NCBI GenBank assembly: GCA_963642885.1
Contig: CAVIJI010000015.1
Location: forward strand, 1-40,549
Source: UMGS1696 sp963642885
GTDB taxonomy: Bacteria; Bacillota; Clostridia; Oscillospirales; CAG-272
Length of the DNA stretch: 40,549 nt
Reading direction: 5' to 3'
The notes under the pieces are model-generated. The model saw only the letters and a program-made list of their open reading frames with translations, ran no database searches and had not been told where the DNA came from. Below, piece by piece: positions 34,316 to 40,549 of this stretch. The first letter of the stretch is position 1. Each line of letters opens with the position of its first letter. The position numbers and the translations under genes are program-made.

Positions 34316-35278
34316 ATGATTATGATTTCCGCACATACAGAATATGCATGTGGGTCATATCCCACGATGATAACACCGTACCTTGACAATGGAAAAATCG
34401 ATTATAAAGCCGTAGATAAGCTTGTCGAGTGGTATTGGCAAAATAATTGCGACGGAATTTTTGCCGTATGTCAGTCGAGTGAGATATGGTATCTTGATGA
34501 AGATGAACGTGTTTCACTGGCGAACGCGGTTGTAAAAAAAGCGAAAGAGCTTTCCGATGCGGATAAAAGCAGGCACGCGATGACAATTGTAGCATCGGGC
34601 CATGTATCGGAAAAACAGGATGCTCAGATAAGAGAATTGAACCGTATAGCCGAAAGCGGCGCCGACGCGGTAATATTGATAACAAACCGACTTGATATCG
34701 AAAATACATCTGATGAAAACTGGATAAGAGATGCGGAGAAAATAATAAATTCTCTCCCGAAAAACGTAGCACTCGGACTTTACGAGTGTCCCGTACCGTA
34801 TAAAAGACTTATAACTCCCAAAATATTGGAGTGGTGCCTCTCAACGGGAAGATTCAGATTTATTAAAGACACTTGTTGTGATGAAGATGAAATCGAGAGA
34901 AGACTCGATATTCTTCACGGAAGCAATCTGTTGCTGTTTAATGCTAATGCGGAAACACTGTATCAGTCAATGCTGCACGGTGCCGCAGGTTTCTGCGGTG
35001 TTATGGCTAATTTCCAACCGAAAATATATTCATGGCTGACGCATAACATTAATGACGAAAAAGCATCGCTTGTCGGCTCGTTTTTGAGTATAACCGCCTT
35101 TACCGAATCACTTGCGTATCCCGTGACTGCTAAATATAATTTCACGACACATGAAGGGATAGATATGACTCTCGAAAGCAGATCATGCGATAAATCAAGG
35201 CTCAATAAATATGAGAAGATGTGTATCGATCAGCTTTATCAGCTTACTGAAGACATGAAAAAACGTTTGGAATTGTGA
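34316..35278 (+). CDS. DapA/NanA-superfamily aldolase of unknown substrate
   Basis: A 320-residue class I pyruvate-aldolase-fold protein, distinct from the dapA in the lysine operon. The Schiff-base lysine is in FRFIKDTCCDE (K184) and the conserved tyrosine in LGLYECPVPYKR (Y156). The usual substrate-carboxylate motif GTTGE is replaced by CQSSE at 52-56, so it should not be a true dihydrodipicolinate synthase. ATG 34316 follows TAAGG; a second ATG lies two codons on. The downstream gene is a BNR-repeat sialidase-like protein whose start overlaps this stop. Similar pairs suggest a sialic-acid or related keto-sugar acid lyase role, which is inference. Confidence 0.8.
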   Translation: MIMISAHTEYACGSYPTMITPYLDNGKIDYKAVDKLVEWYWQNNCDGIFAVCQSSEIWYLDEDERVSLANAVVKKAKELSDADKSRHAMTIVASGHVSEKQDAQIRELNRIAESGADAVILITNRLDIENTSDENWIRDAEKIINSLPKNVALGLYECPVPYKRLITPKILEWCLSTGRFRFIKDTCCDEDEIERRLDILHGSNLLLFNANAETLYQSMLHGAAGFCGVMANFQPKIYSWLTHNINDEKASLVGSFLSITAFTESLAYPVTAKYNFTTHEGIDMTLESRSCDKSRLNKYEKMCIDQLYQLTEDMKKRLEL

Positions 35279-36243
35279 TTGAAATGGAAATTATCGAGAA
35301 AAAACTTATATTTTCGCTTGAAGAAAGAGTTACGGACTCGTGTCATGCTTCGACTGTTTGTGTAGCGGATAACGGAGATGTATTGGTTGCATGGTTTGGA
35401 GGAAAACACGAGAAATCAGATGATGTCGAAATCTATTTATCAAGAAGAGATGCGGTAAGCGGTGTGTGGTCAAAGCCCGCGATGGTTTCGGAGAAGGATA
35501 ATATCGCTTGCTGGAATCCAGTGCTTTTCAAAACCTACGGAAAAATCACATTATGTTACAAAAAAGGCGCGACGATACCGAGTTGGAAAACCATTGTTAG
35601 GTATTCATACGATGACGGTCATACCTGGACCGAACCTGCAGAGCTTGTCACGGGAGATAACAGCGGAGGCAGAGGCCCCGTGAAAGATAAACCGCTTATA
35701 TTATCGAACGGTACGATAATCGCGGGTGCTTCACATGAATCGGATGACGCCGACAGTATATGGCGTGCATTTATCGATATTTCTCATGATGACGGATTGA
35801 CTTGGGAGCGTGGAAAATATCTGTGCGACGGTGTGAAAACCAAACTGATTCAGCCAACCTTGTGGAGTGACGAAAACGGGATTCACGCTTTGATGCGATC
35901 AAAAAACGGAAAAATTTATCGTTCTGATGCAAATAAAAAGGATTTGGTTTTCTCGGAAGCGTATCCTATAGACGTCCCGAACAATAACAGCGGTATAGAT
36001 TTGACCGCTTCACCCGACGGAAAAATTTATCTTATATGCAACCCGACAGATACGGGAGAAAGATCGCCTATATCACTGCTTGTTTCGGAGAACGGCGGAG
36101 AAAGCTTCACTTCTGTATTTGATATAATGCGTGAGGATGGGGGAGAACTGTCATATCCTGCTGTTATATACAATGACGGTGAATTGCTTGTGACATTTAC
36201 ATATAACAGAGTATCGATAATGTTTGTACGAATAAGAATATAA
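35275..36243 (+). CDS. BNR-repeat sialidase-like protein without signal peptide
   Basis: A 322-residue six-bladed beta-propeller of the sialidase-like (BNR_2) type. N-terminal SCHASTVCVADNGDVLVAWFGGKHEKSDDV is typical. Asp-box-like turns SYDDGHTWTEP, SHDDGLTWERG and SENGGESFTSV are visible, along with SWKTIVRYS and RGPVKDKPLIL. The arginine triad of true sialidases cannot be assigned with certainty. Two starts are possible: GTG 35275, overlapping the previous stop (GTGA), and ATG 35284; neither has a strong RBS. No signal peptide or anchor, so probably cytoplasmic. Coupled to the DapA-like gene, it may release or process sugar acids from imported glycans. Confidence 0.8.
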   Translation: MIEMEIIEKKLIFSLEERVTDSCHASTVCVADNGDVLVAWFGGKHEKSDDVEIYLSRRDAVSGVWSKPAMVSEKDNIACWNPVLFKTYGKITLCYKKGATIPSWKTIVRYSYDDGHTWTEPAELVTGDNSGGRGPVKDKPLILSNGTIIAGASHESDDADSIWRAFIDISHDDGLTWERGKYLCDGVKTKLIQPTLWSDENGIHALMRSKNGKIYRSDANKKDLVFSEAYPIDVPNNNSGIDLTASPDGKIYLICNPTDTGERSPISLLVSENGGESFTSVFDIMREDGGELSYPAVIYNDGELLVTFTYNRVSIMFVRIRI

Positions 36244-36255
36244 TGACAAAAAACG

Positions 36256-36292
36256 GAGTCATAACCGTCGGCTTGACCGACGGTTATGACTC
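36256..36292 (+). terminator. Long perfect hairpin after the sialidase-like gene
   Basis: GAGTCATAACCGTCGG (36256-36271) pairs perfectly with CCGACGGTTATGACTC (36277-36292) over a 5-nt loop. The downstream tail TCACTTATTTTAT is only moderately T-rich; upstream is AAAAAAC, so it may also work on the minus strand. Confidence 0.72.
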
Positions 36293-36372
36293 TCACTTAT
36301 TTTATACCGTATCCGTCGCTGTATTTTGGAGATTTACCCCGATAAAAAATAGATGTAAATTCATATGTACAC

Positions 36373-36401
36373 TTTACTTTCGGAGAAAAGTGTGTTATAA
36401 T
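36373..36401 (+). promoter_or_regulatory. Promoter of the tRNA-Arg gene
   Basis: TTTACT at 36373-36378, a 17-nt spacer, TATAAT at 36396-36401, ending 11 nt before the tRNA. Confidence 0.6.
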
Positions 36402-36412
36402 AACATCAGAAA

Positions 36413-36487
36413 CCGCCCTTAGCTCAGCCCGGATAGAGTACCGGATTCCGATTCCGATGGTCGAGGGTTCAAATCCCTCAGGGCGGG
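36413..36487 (+). tRNA. tRNA-Arg, anticodon CCG
   Basis: A 75-nt cloverleaf. Acceptor CCGCCCT (36413-36419) pairs with AGGGCGG (36480-36486), discriminator G. D stem GCTC/GAGT. Anticodon stem 36441-36445 with 36453-36457, and loop TTCCGAT carrying CCG at 36448-36450, reading CGG (Arg). T arm GAGGG-TTCAAAT-CCCTC. The first anticodon-stem pair (C36441 with A36457) is a mismatch and the last D-stem pair a G-T. CCA is not encoded. Confidence 0.9.
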
Positions 36488-36492
36488 TATGG

Positions 36493-36520
36493 AAAGCAAG
36501 CGTATTGACTTGCTTTTTTT
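36493..36520 (+). terminator. Terminator of the tRNA-Arg gene
   Basis: AAAGCAAG (36493-36500) pairs with CTTGCTTT (36509-36516), continuing into TTTT. Confidence 0.85.
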
Positions 36521-36643
36521 AATCACACATAGAGCTGTATTACGGCAGCAACGACTACATGTTTTTCATTGCCGAACGGAAACGAATGAGTGCGGTTTAC
36601 TGCATTTCGACATGCTATTCGGCACATCCTTAACAAAATTCGA
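36521..36643. other. Spacer without an assigned feature
   Basis: Between the tRNA terminator and the fhs promoter. I see no open reading frame with an RBS, no conserved RNA motif and no strong hairpin. Confidence 0.4.
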
Positions 36644-36672
36644 TTGAATTAAATATGCATACATGTTATAAT
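36644..36672 (+). promoter_or_regulatory. Promoter of fhs
   Basis: TTGAAT at 36644-36649, a 17-nt spacer, TATAAT at 36667-36672. The ATG lies at 36706 after GGGAGAG. Confidence 0.7.
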
Positions 36673-36705
36673 CAAATCGAGTAAATCACACGTGGGAGAG
36701 AAAAT

Positions 36706-38379
36706 ATGCTTACTGATATCGAAATAGCTCAAAACACTACTCTTAGACCTATTGGTGAAATAGCGAAAAAACTCAATGTTAATGAAGATGACCTTGAACT
36801 GTACGGTAAGTACAAAGCAAAAATAACTCCGGAATGCTTTGAGAGAGTTAAAAACAATCCCGACGGAAAGCTTATTTTAGTGACTGCAATTAATCCGACA
36901 CCTGCGGGAGAGGGTAAAACAACAACCACGATAGGACTCGGTATGGCTCTGTCGAAAATAGGCAAAAAGGCTGTGATAGCACTTCGTGAACCGTCACTCG
37001 GTCCTGTCTTCGGATTAAAAGGCGGCGCGGCAGGAGGCGGATACTCGCAGGTATTGCCTATGGAGGATATTAATCTGCATTTCACAGGTGATTTTCATGC
37101 GATTACAGCGGCGAATAATCTTCTTTGCGCAATGATTGATAATCACATTCAGCAGGGAAATGCACTTGATATAGATTCCAGACGTATTTTGTTCTCACGT
37201 GTTACCGACACAAACGACAGAGCACTCAGAAATATTGTTGTCGGTTTAGGCGGTAAAGCAGACGGAGTACCGCGTGAAGACCATTTCATGATTACCGTAG
37301 CATCGGAAGTCATGGCGATTCTGTGTCTTGCGGAAAACTTATCAGACCTTAAAAAGAGACTCGGCAGCATTCTTGTTGCGTATACGAGAAACGGTTCTCC
37401 CGTATTTGCACGTGATATCCATGCTGACGGAGCAATGACCGCACTTTTGAAGGATGCGATTAACCCGAATCTCGTTCAAACGACTGAGAATACCCCCGCA
37501 CTTATTCACGGCGGCCCGTTTGCCAATATTGCGCATGGATGCAATTCTGTACGTGCGACAAAATTAGCGATGAAGCTTGCGGATTATACTGTTACCGAAG
37601 CGGGATTCGGAGCTGACCTCGGCGCAGAGAAATTCTTTGATATCAAATGTCGATTTGCGGGAATCAAGCCGTCCGCTGTTGTTTTAGTGGCAACGGTAAG
37701 AGCACTTAAATATAACGGTGGTGTACCGAAAACCGACCTGAAATCCGAAAACGTAGATGCGTTGATTAAGGGAAGCGTAAACCTTGAAAAGCATATCGAA
37801 AATCTTCAGATATACGGTATTCCCGTTATTGTCGCAATAAACCGCTTTGATACCGATACTGATGCCGAGCTTGATACACTTCGTGAGATATGCATCAAAA
37901 ACGGTGCCGACTTTACATTGTCGGAGGTATTCGCCAAGGGAAGCGAAGGCGGAATAGACCTTGCCGATAAGGTTGTGGCAGCATGTGAAAAGAAGTCGGA
38001 ATTTAAGCTTCTGTATCCCGATGAGATGAGTATATGCGATAAGATCACCGTAATCGCTCGTAAAATTTACGGTGCGGATAATGTAGTGTTCGAATCTGCC
38101 GCAAAGAAAGCCATTGCGGAAATAGTTCAGCTTGATGAAAAATATAATACATATCCGATATGTATGGCCAAAACTCAGTATTCATTGTCGGATGATCAAA
38201 CAAAATTGGGTCGTCCTCACGGCTTTGATATAACGGTACGTGATGTTAAATTATCTGCCGGAGCGGGATTTATAGTGGTTTATACGGGAAGTATTCTCAC
38301 AATGCCCGGACTTCCCAAAATACCGGCGGCAAATTCAATAGACGTAGATGAAAACGGAAGGATAGTCGGATTATTCTGA
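36706..38379 (+). CDS. fhs: Formate-tetrahydrofolate ligase
   Basis: ATP-dependent activation of formate to 10-formyl-THF in one-carbon metabolism; homotetrameric cytoplasmic enzyme. 557 residues, normal length. P-loop TPAGEGKTTTTIGLG at 65-79; then LREPSLGPVFGLKGGAAGGG, HFTGDFHAITAANNLL, GPFANIAHGCNS, EAGFGADLGAEKFFDIK and the C-terminal TGSILTMPGLPKIPAA. It stands first in a run fhs-tsaE-tsaB-rpiB-kinase with very small gaps. No other Wood-Ljungdahl gene lies in the window, so it is probably for purine and formyl-Met supply. Confidence 0.97.
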   Translation: MLTDIEIAQNTTLRPIGEIAKKLNVNEDDLELYGKYKAKITPECFERVKNNPDGKLILVTAINPTPAGEGKTTTTIGLGMALSKIGKKAVIALREPSLGPVFGLKGGAAGGGYSQVLPMEDINLHFTGDFHAITAANNLLCAMIDNHIQQGNALDIDSRRILFSRVTDTNDRALRNIVVGLGGKADGVPREDHFMITVASEVMAILCLAENLSDLKKRLGSILVAYTRNGSPVFARDIHADGAMTALLKDAINPNLVQTTENTPALIHGGPFANIAHGCNSVRATKLAMKLADYTVTEAGFGADLGAEKFFDIKCRFAGIKPSAVVLVATVRALKYNGGVPKTDLKSENVDALIKGSVNLEKHIENLQIYGIPVIVAINRFDTDTDAELDTLREICIKNGADFTLSEVFAKGSEGGIDLADKVVAACEKKSEFKLLYPDEMSICDKITVIARKIYGADNVVFESAAKKAIAEIVQLDEKYNTYPICMAKTQYSLSDDQTKLGRPHGFDITVRDVKLSAGAGFIVVYTGSILTMPGLPKIPAANSIDVDENGRIVGLF

Positions 38380-38389
38380 TTGCCGAAAA

Positions 38390-38854
38390 ATGGTAAAATT
38401 ATATTCTGATTCAACTGAAATCACCGAGAAAATCGGAAAGACACTCGGTGAAATTCTGATAAATGACAGGTTCTTTATCGCATTATACGGTGACCTCGGT
38501 GCAGGAAAAACGGTATTTGTAAGAGGACTTGCATCGGTTTTGTCCCCGAACAGCCGTGTTAAGAGTCCGACGTTTACTTTGGTGAATGAATATCGAAACG
38601 GAAAAATACCGCTGTTCCATTTTGATCTTTACCGTATTAGCGGTTTAGATGAGCTTGACGGATTCGGTTTTGATGAATATGTCGACGGCGGAAACTGTAT
38701 CGCGGAGTGGAGCGAAAAACTCGGCTGTTCTCTGCCTGAAAATACGATAAAGGTTAAGATAGAGAAAACAGGCGAGAGTTCGAGATGCATCACCATAGAC
38801 GGAAATGAAATCGATGAAGATAAATTTGCGGATTTCAGTATGAAGGAGGAGTGA
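38390..38854 (+). CDS. tsaE: tRNA t6A biosynthesis ATPase TsaE
   Basis: ATPase partner of the TsaB-TsaD complex that makes N6-threonylcarbamoyladenosine at tRNA position 37. 154 residues. Walker A GDLGAGKTVFVRGLA, then SPTFTLVNEY, HFDLYRI and the acidic ..GFDEYVDGGNCIAEWSEK block. The ATG at 38390 lies 10 nt after fhs and has no strong RBS, so it may depend on coupling. Ends just before tsaB. Confidence 0.93.
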   Translation: MVKLYSDSTEITEKIGKTLGEILINDRFFIALYGDLGAGKTVFVRGLASVLSPNSRVKSPTFTLVNEYRNGKIPLFHFDLYRISGLDELDGFGFDEYVDGGNCIAEWSEKLGCSLPENTIKVKIEKTGESSRCITIDGNEIDEDKFADFSMKEE

Positions 38855-38856
38855 TT

Positions 38857-39573
38857 GTGAAAATACTTGCTGTCGATACATCAACAAAAACCGCATATGT
38901 TGCTTTAGTTGATGTTGATGATAAAAAAGCTAAAGCTGTTGTAAGTTATGCGTATGAAGCTCCGAGTCATACCACCGCACTAACAAAAATGATAGATTCT
39001 GCCCTTAGAATAAGCGGGATGACGTTCGATGATATCGATTTATATGCCGCCTCGGTAGGTCCCGGTTCATTCACGGGAATCAGGATAGGCGTAAGTGTTA
39101 TAAAGGGTTTGGCGTTTGCGGATTCCAAACCATGTGTCGGTGTTTCTTCGCTCGATGCTCTCGCATACGGAATAAATAAATGTCATGGCATTATCACTCC
39201 GATGATTGATGCCCGCAGAGGAACGTTTTATACATCCGTTTATCTTGCGGACGGTCAAATAACAAAGCAGGCAGATGAACAGCAGCTCGAATTCGATGAT
39301 TATTTTAATCTGATTGAAGCAAAGATAAACGAGCACAAGCTCATTATAACAGGTGATGCGTCCGATATGCATTCCGAGAAGTTAGAGCAAAAAGGAATTC
39401 GCGCGGATATAATAGAATCAAATGCCGCTTTCGGTGCGGCAATCGCGGCATACACAAAATATTCAAACGGCGACAAGCAGGACTTTACCGATGTCAATCT
39501 TGTTCCTGTTTATCTGAAAAAATCTCAGGCAGAAAGAGAACGTGAGGAACGTCTCAAAGGTTTAAGTAATTAA
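38857..39573 (+). CDS. tsaB: tRNA t6A biosynthesis protein TsaB
   Basis: Inactive ASKHA-fold partner of TsaD needed for t6A synthesis. GTG 38857 is taken as start because GGAGGA (38845-38850) lies 6 nt before it; a GTG two codons earlier is too close to the RBS. 238 residues from there. N-terminal KILAVDTSTKTAYVAL, SVGPGSFTGIRIG and KGLAFADSKPCVGVSSLDAL are diagnostic. The end is a Lys/Arg/Glu-rich tail (KKSQAEREREERLKG). rimI and tsaD, often next in Firmicutes, do not follow; rpiB does. Confidence 0.94.
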   Translation: MKILAVDTSTKTAYVALVDVDDKKAKAVVSYAYEAPSHTTALTKMIDSALRISGMTFDDIDLYAASVGPGSFTGIRIGVSVIKGLAFADSKPCVGVSSLDALAYGINKCHGIITPMIDARRGTFYTSVYLADGQITKQADEQQLEFDDYFNLIEAKINEHKLIITGDASDMHSEKLEQKGIRADIIESNAAFGAAIAAYTKYSNGDKQDFTDVNLVPVYLKKSQAEREREERLKGLSN

Positions 39574-39584
39574 AAAGGTGAAAA

Positions 39585-40028
39585 ATGAAGAAAATTGTTA
39601 TTGCGTCGGATCATGCGGGTTTTGAATTGAAGAATACCATTATAAATCTTTTATCTGCCGATGGCTATGAGATTGAGGATGTGGGAACATATACCAAAGA
39701 CAGCTGTGATTATCCGCTGTTTGCCGAAAAAGCATGCAACCATATGCTTGACGGAAAAGCGGATTTGTGTATATTAATATGCGGAACGGGAATCGGTATG
39801 AGCATTGCGGCTAATAAAATCAAAGGTATACGTGCCGCATGCTGTTCTGATACCTACAGTGCAAAATATACACGGCTTCACAATGACGCAAACACACTTT
39901 GTATGGGTGCACGTGTAGTGGGCGAAGGACTTGCATATGAAATTGCCAACACATTTCTTGATACCGAATTCGAAGGCGGGAAACATTTAAGAAGAGTGAA
40001 TTTGATAAGTGAATTGGAAAAGAAATAA
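39585..40028 (+). CDS. rpiB: Ribose-5-phosphate isomerase B
   Basis: Interconverts ribose-5-phosphate and ribulose-5-phosphate (RpiB/LacAB family). 147 residues. ASDHAGFELKN with substrate-binding His and Asp, the catalytic cysteine in CGTGIGMSIAANK, and HNDANTLCMGARVVG with conserved His and Asn. The start follows AAGGTG. 11 nt after tsaB. A D-allose or galactose isomerase role is less likely outside a sugar operon. Confidence 0.94.
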   Translation: MKKIVIASDHAGFELKNTIINLLSADGYEIEDVGTYTKDSCDYPLFAEKACNHMLDGKADLCILICGTGIGMSIAANKIKGIRAACCSDTYSAKYTRLHNDANTLCMGARVVGEGLAYEIANTFLDTEFEGGKHLRRVNLISELEKK

Positions 40029-40055
40029 ATTTAATAATTTAAGGATGGAAATAAT

Positions 40056-40549
40056 ATGAAGAACTACATTGTAACAATCGCAAGAGAATACGGAAGCGGC
40101 GGACGCGAATGCGGAAAGAAATTAGCTGAATTGCTCGGTTATAAGTTTTATGACAAGGATTTAATAACGCTTGCGGCACAAAAGAGCGGTATGTCGACAG
40201 AAACACTCAGCACAGTAGACGAAAAAGCGGCAAGCAGTTTACTTTATACTTTGGCTCTCGGTTCATCGATTTATAATACGGGAATGGGAAATGTCAATCT
40301 CCCGATAAACGATAAGCTGTTTGTAGTACAATCTCAGATAATCAAGGATATTGCAAACTCAGGTGAAAGTGCGATTATAGTCGGAAGATGTGCCGATTAC
40401 GTACTTGCAGAGAAAAATAATGTTGTGAAGGTATTTATTACAGCGGATTTTGATACACGTGTCGAAAACGTCATGAAGCGTCACGAGCTTACCAATTCAC
40501 AGGCAAGAGATCTCGTAATTAAAACCGATAAGAGACGTTCTAACTATTA
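40056..40549 (+). CDS. Cytidylate kinase-like family protein, 3' end cut by the window
   Basis: The first 164 residues of a protein of the cytidylate-kinase-like family. YIVTIAREYGSGGRECGKKLAELLG is the P-loop region (GSGGRECGK), followed by YKFYDKDLI. AIIVGRCADYVL and VFITADFDTRV are the middle beta-strand blocks, and RRSNYL near the end lies in the lid region (usual form R..YY). These proteins are common as orphan kinases in Clostridia and differ from Cmk; the substrate is not known. RBS AAGGA at 40041-40045; 27 nt after rpiB. The reading frame runs off the window end. Confidence 0.85.
   Translation, partial: MKNYIVTIAREYGSGGRECGKKLAELLGYKFYDKDLITLAAQKSGMSTETLSTVDEKAASSLLYTLALGSSIYNTGMGNVNLPINDKLFVVQSQIIKDIANSGESAIIVGRCADYVLAEKNNVVKVFITADFDTRVENVMKRHELTNSQARDLVIKTDKRRSNY

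Noticed and set aside
34316..35278. Second dapA gene
   Set aside because: GTTGE is replaced by CQSSE and the partner is a sialidase-like gene, so a DHDPS call is not supported.

Overview
The window reads as a scaffold from an anaerobic, low- to mid-GC Bacillota, most likely a gut-type member of the Clostridia. The signs are a murB-whiA-dnaE run, AgcS under a glycine riboswitch, a lysine riboswitch, Gram-positive lipoproteins, and repeated sigma-A promoters with 17-nt spacers. It contains no phage, IS or CRISPR. Three runs of N mark scaffold joins; two are flanked by identical 8-9 nt ends and restore intact genes when collapsed, so it is probably a metagenome or draft assembly. The species cannot be named from this sequence.

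Layout. Positions 1-10028 (+) hold tyrS (5' cut), a YjjG-type HAD phosphatase, murB, a shortened whiA, dnaE and a class A PBP. Positions 10282-12526 hold two stand-alone lipoprotein cassettes, a DUF4430 protein (+) and an orphan solute-binding protein (-), separated by opposed terminators. At 12773-14397 is a cytoplasmic beta-helix protein. At 14440-18871 is a lysine-riboswitch operon, dapA-dapB-ddh-lysA, covering the whole route from aspartate semialdehyde to lysine. At 18899-20738 (-) is an AgcS/AlsT symporter behind a tandem glycine riboswitch and terminator. At 20886-27893 (+) are a small membrane protein, a ceramidase-like lipoprotein, an HD-domain protein, a LysR regulator abutting a GxGYxYP-family gene, hslO, and a distant ThyX-like protein.

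At 27979-33270 (-) is the most interesting locus: a compact operon asnB, D-aspartate-ligase-like ATP-grasp, Asp/Glu racemase, murE. Together these look like a cassette for a peptidoglycan stem carrying a D-Asp or D-Asn side branch. The MurE has DNPD where DAP-adding enzymes have DNPR. With the lysine riboswitch on the whole DAP/lysine branch, this suggests a lysine-type (or other non-DAP) wall with a D-Asx bridge; that is inference.

At 33416-36292 (+) is pnuC behind a structured leader I cannot assign to a known riboswitch class, then a DapA/NanA-like aldolase coupled to a BNR sialidase-like gene. At 36373-40549 (+) are tRNA-Arg(CCG), fhs, tsaE, tsaB, rpiB and a cut cytidylate-kinase-like gene.

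Most of the content is housekeeping (translation, replication, wall synthesis, one-carbon metabolism, t6A). The accessory part is carbohydrate-related proteins without export signals, plus the putative cross-bridge operon.
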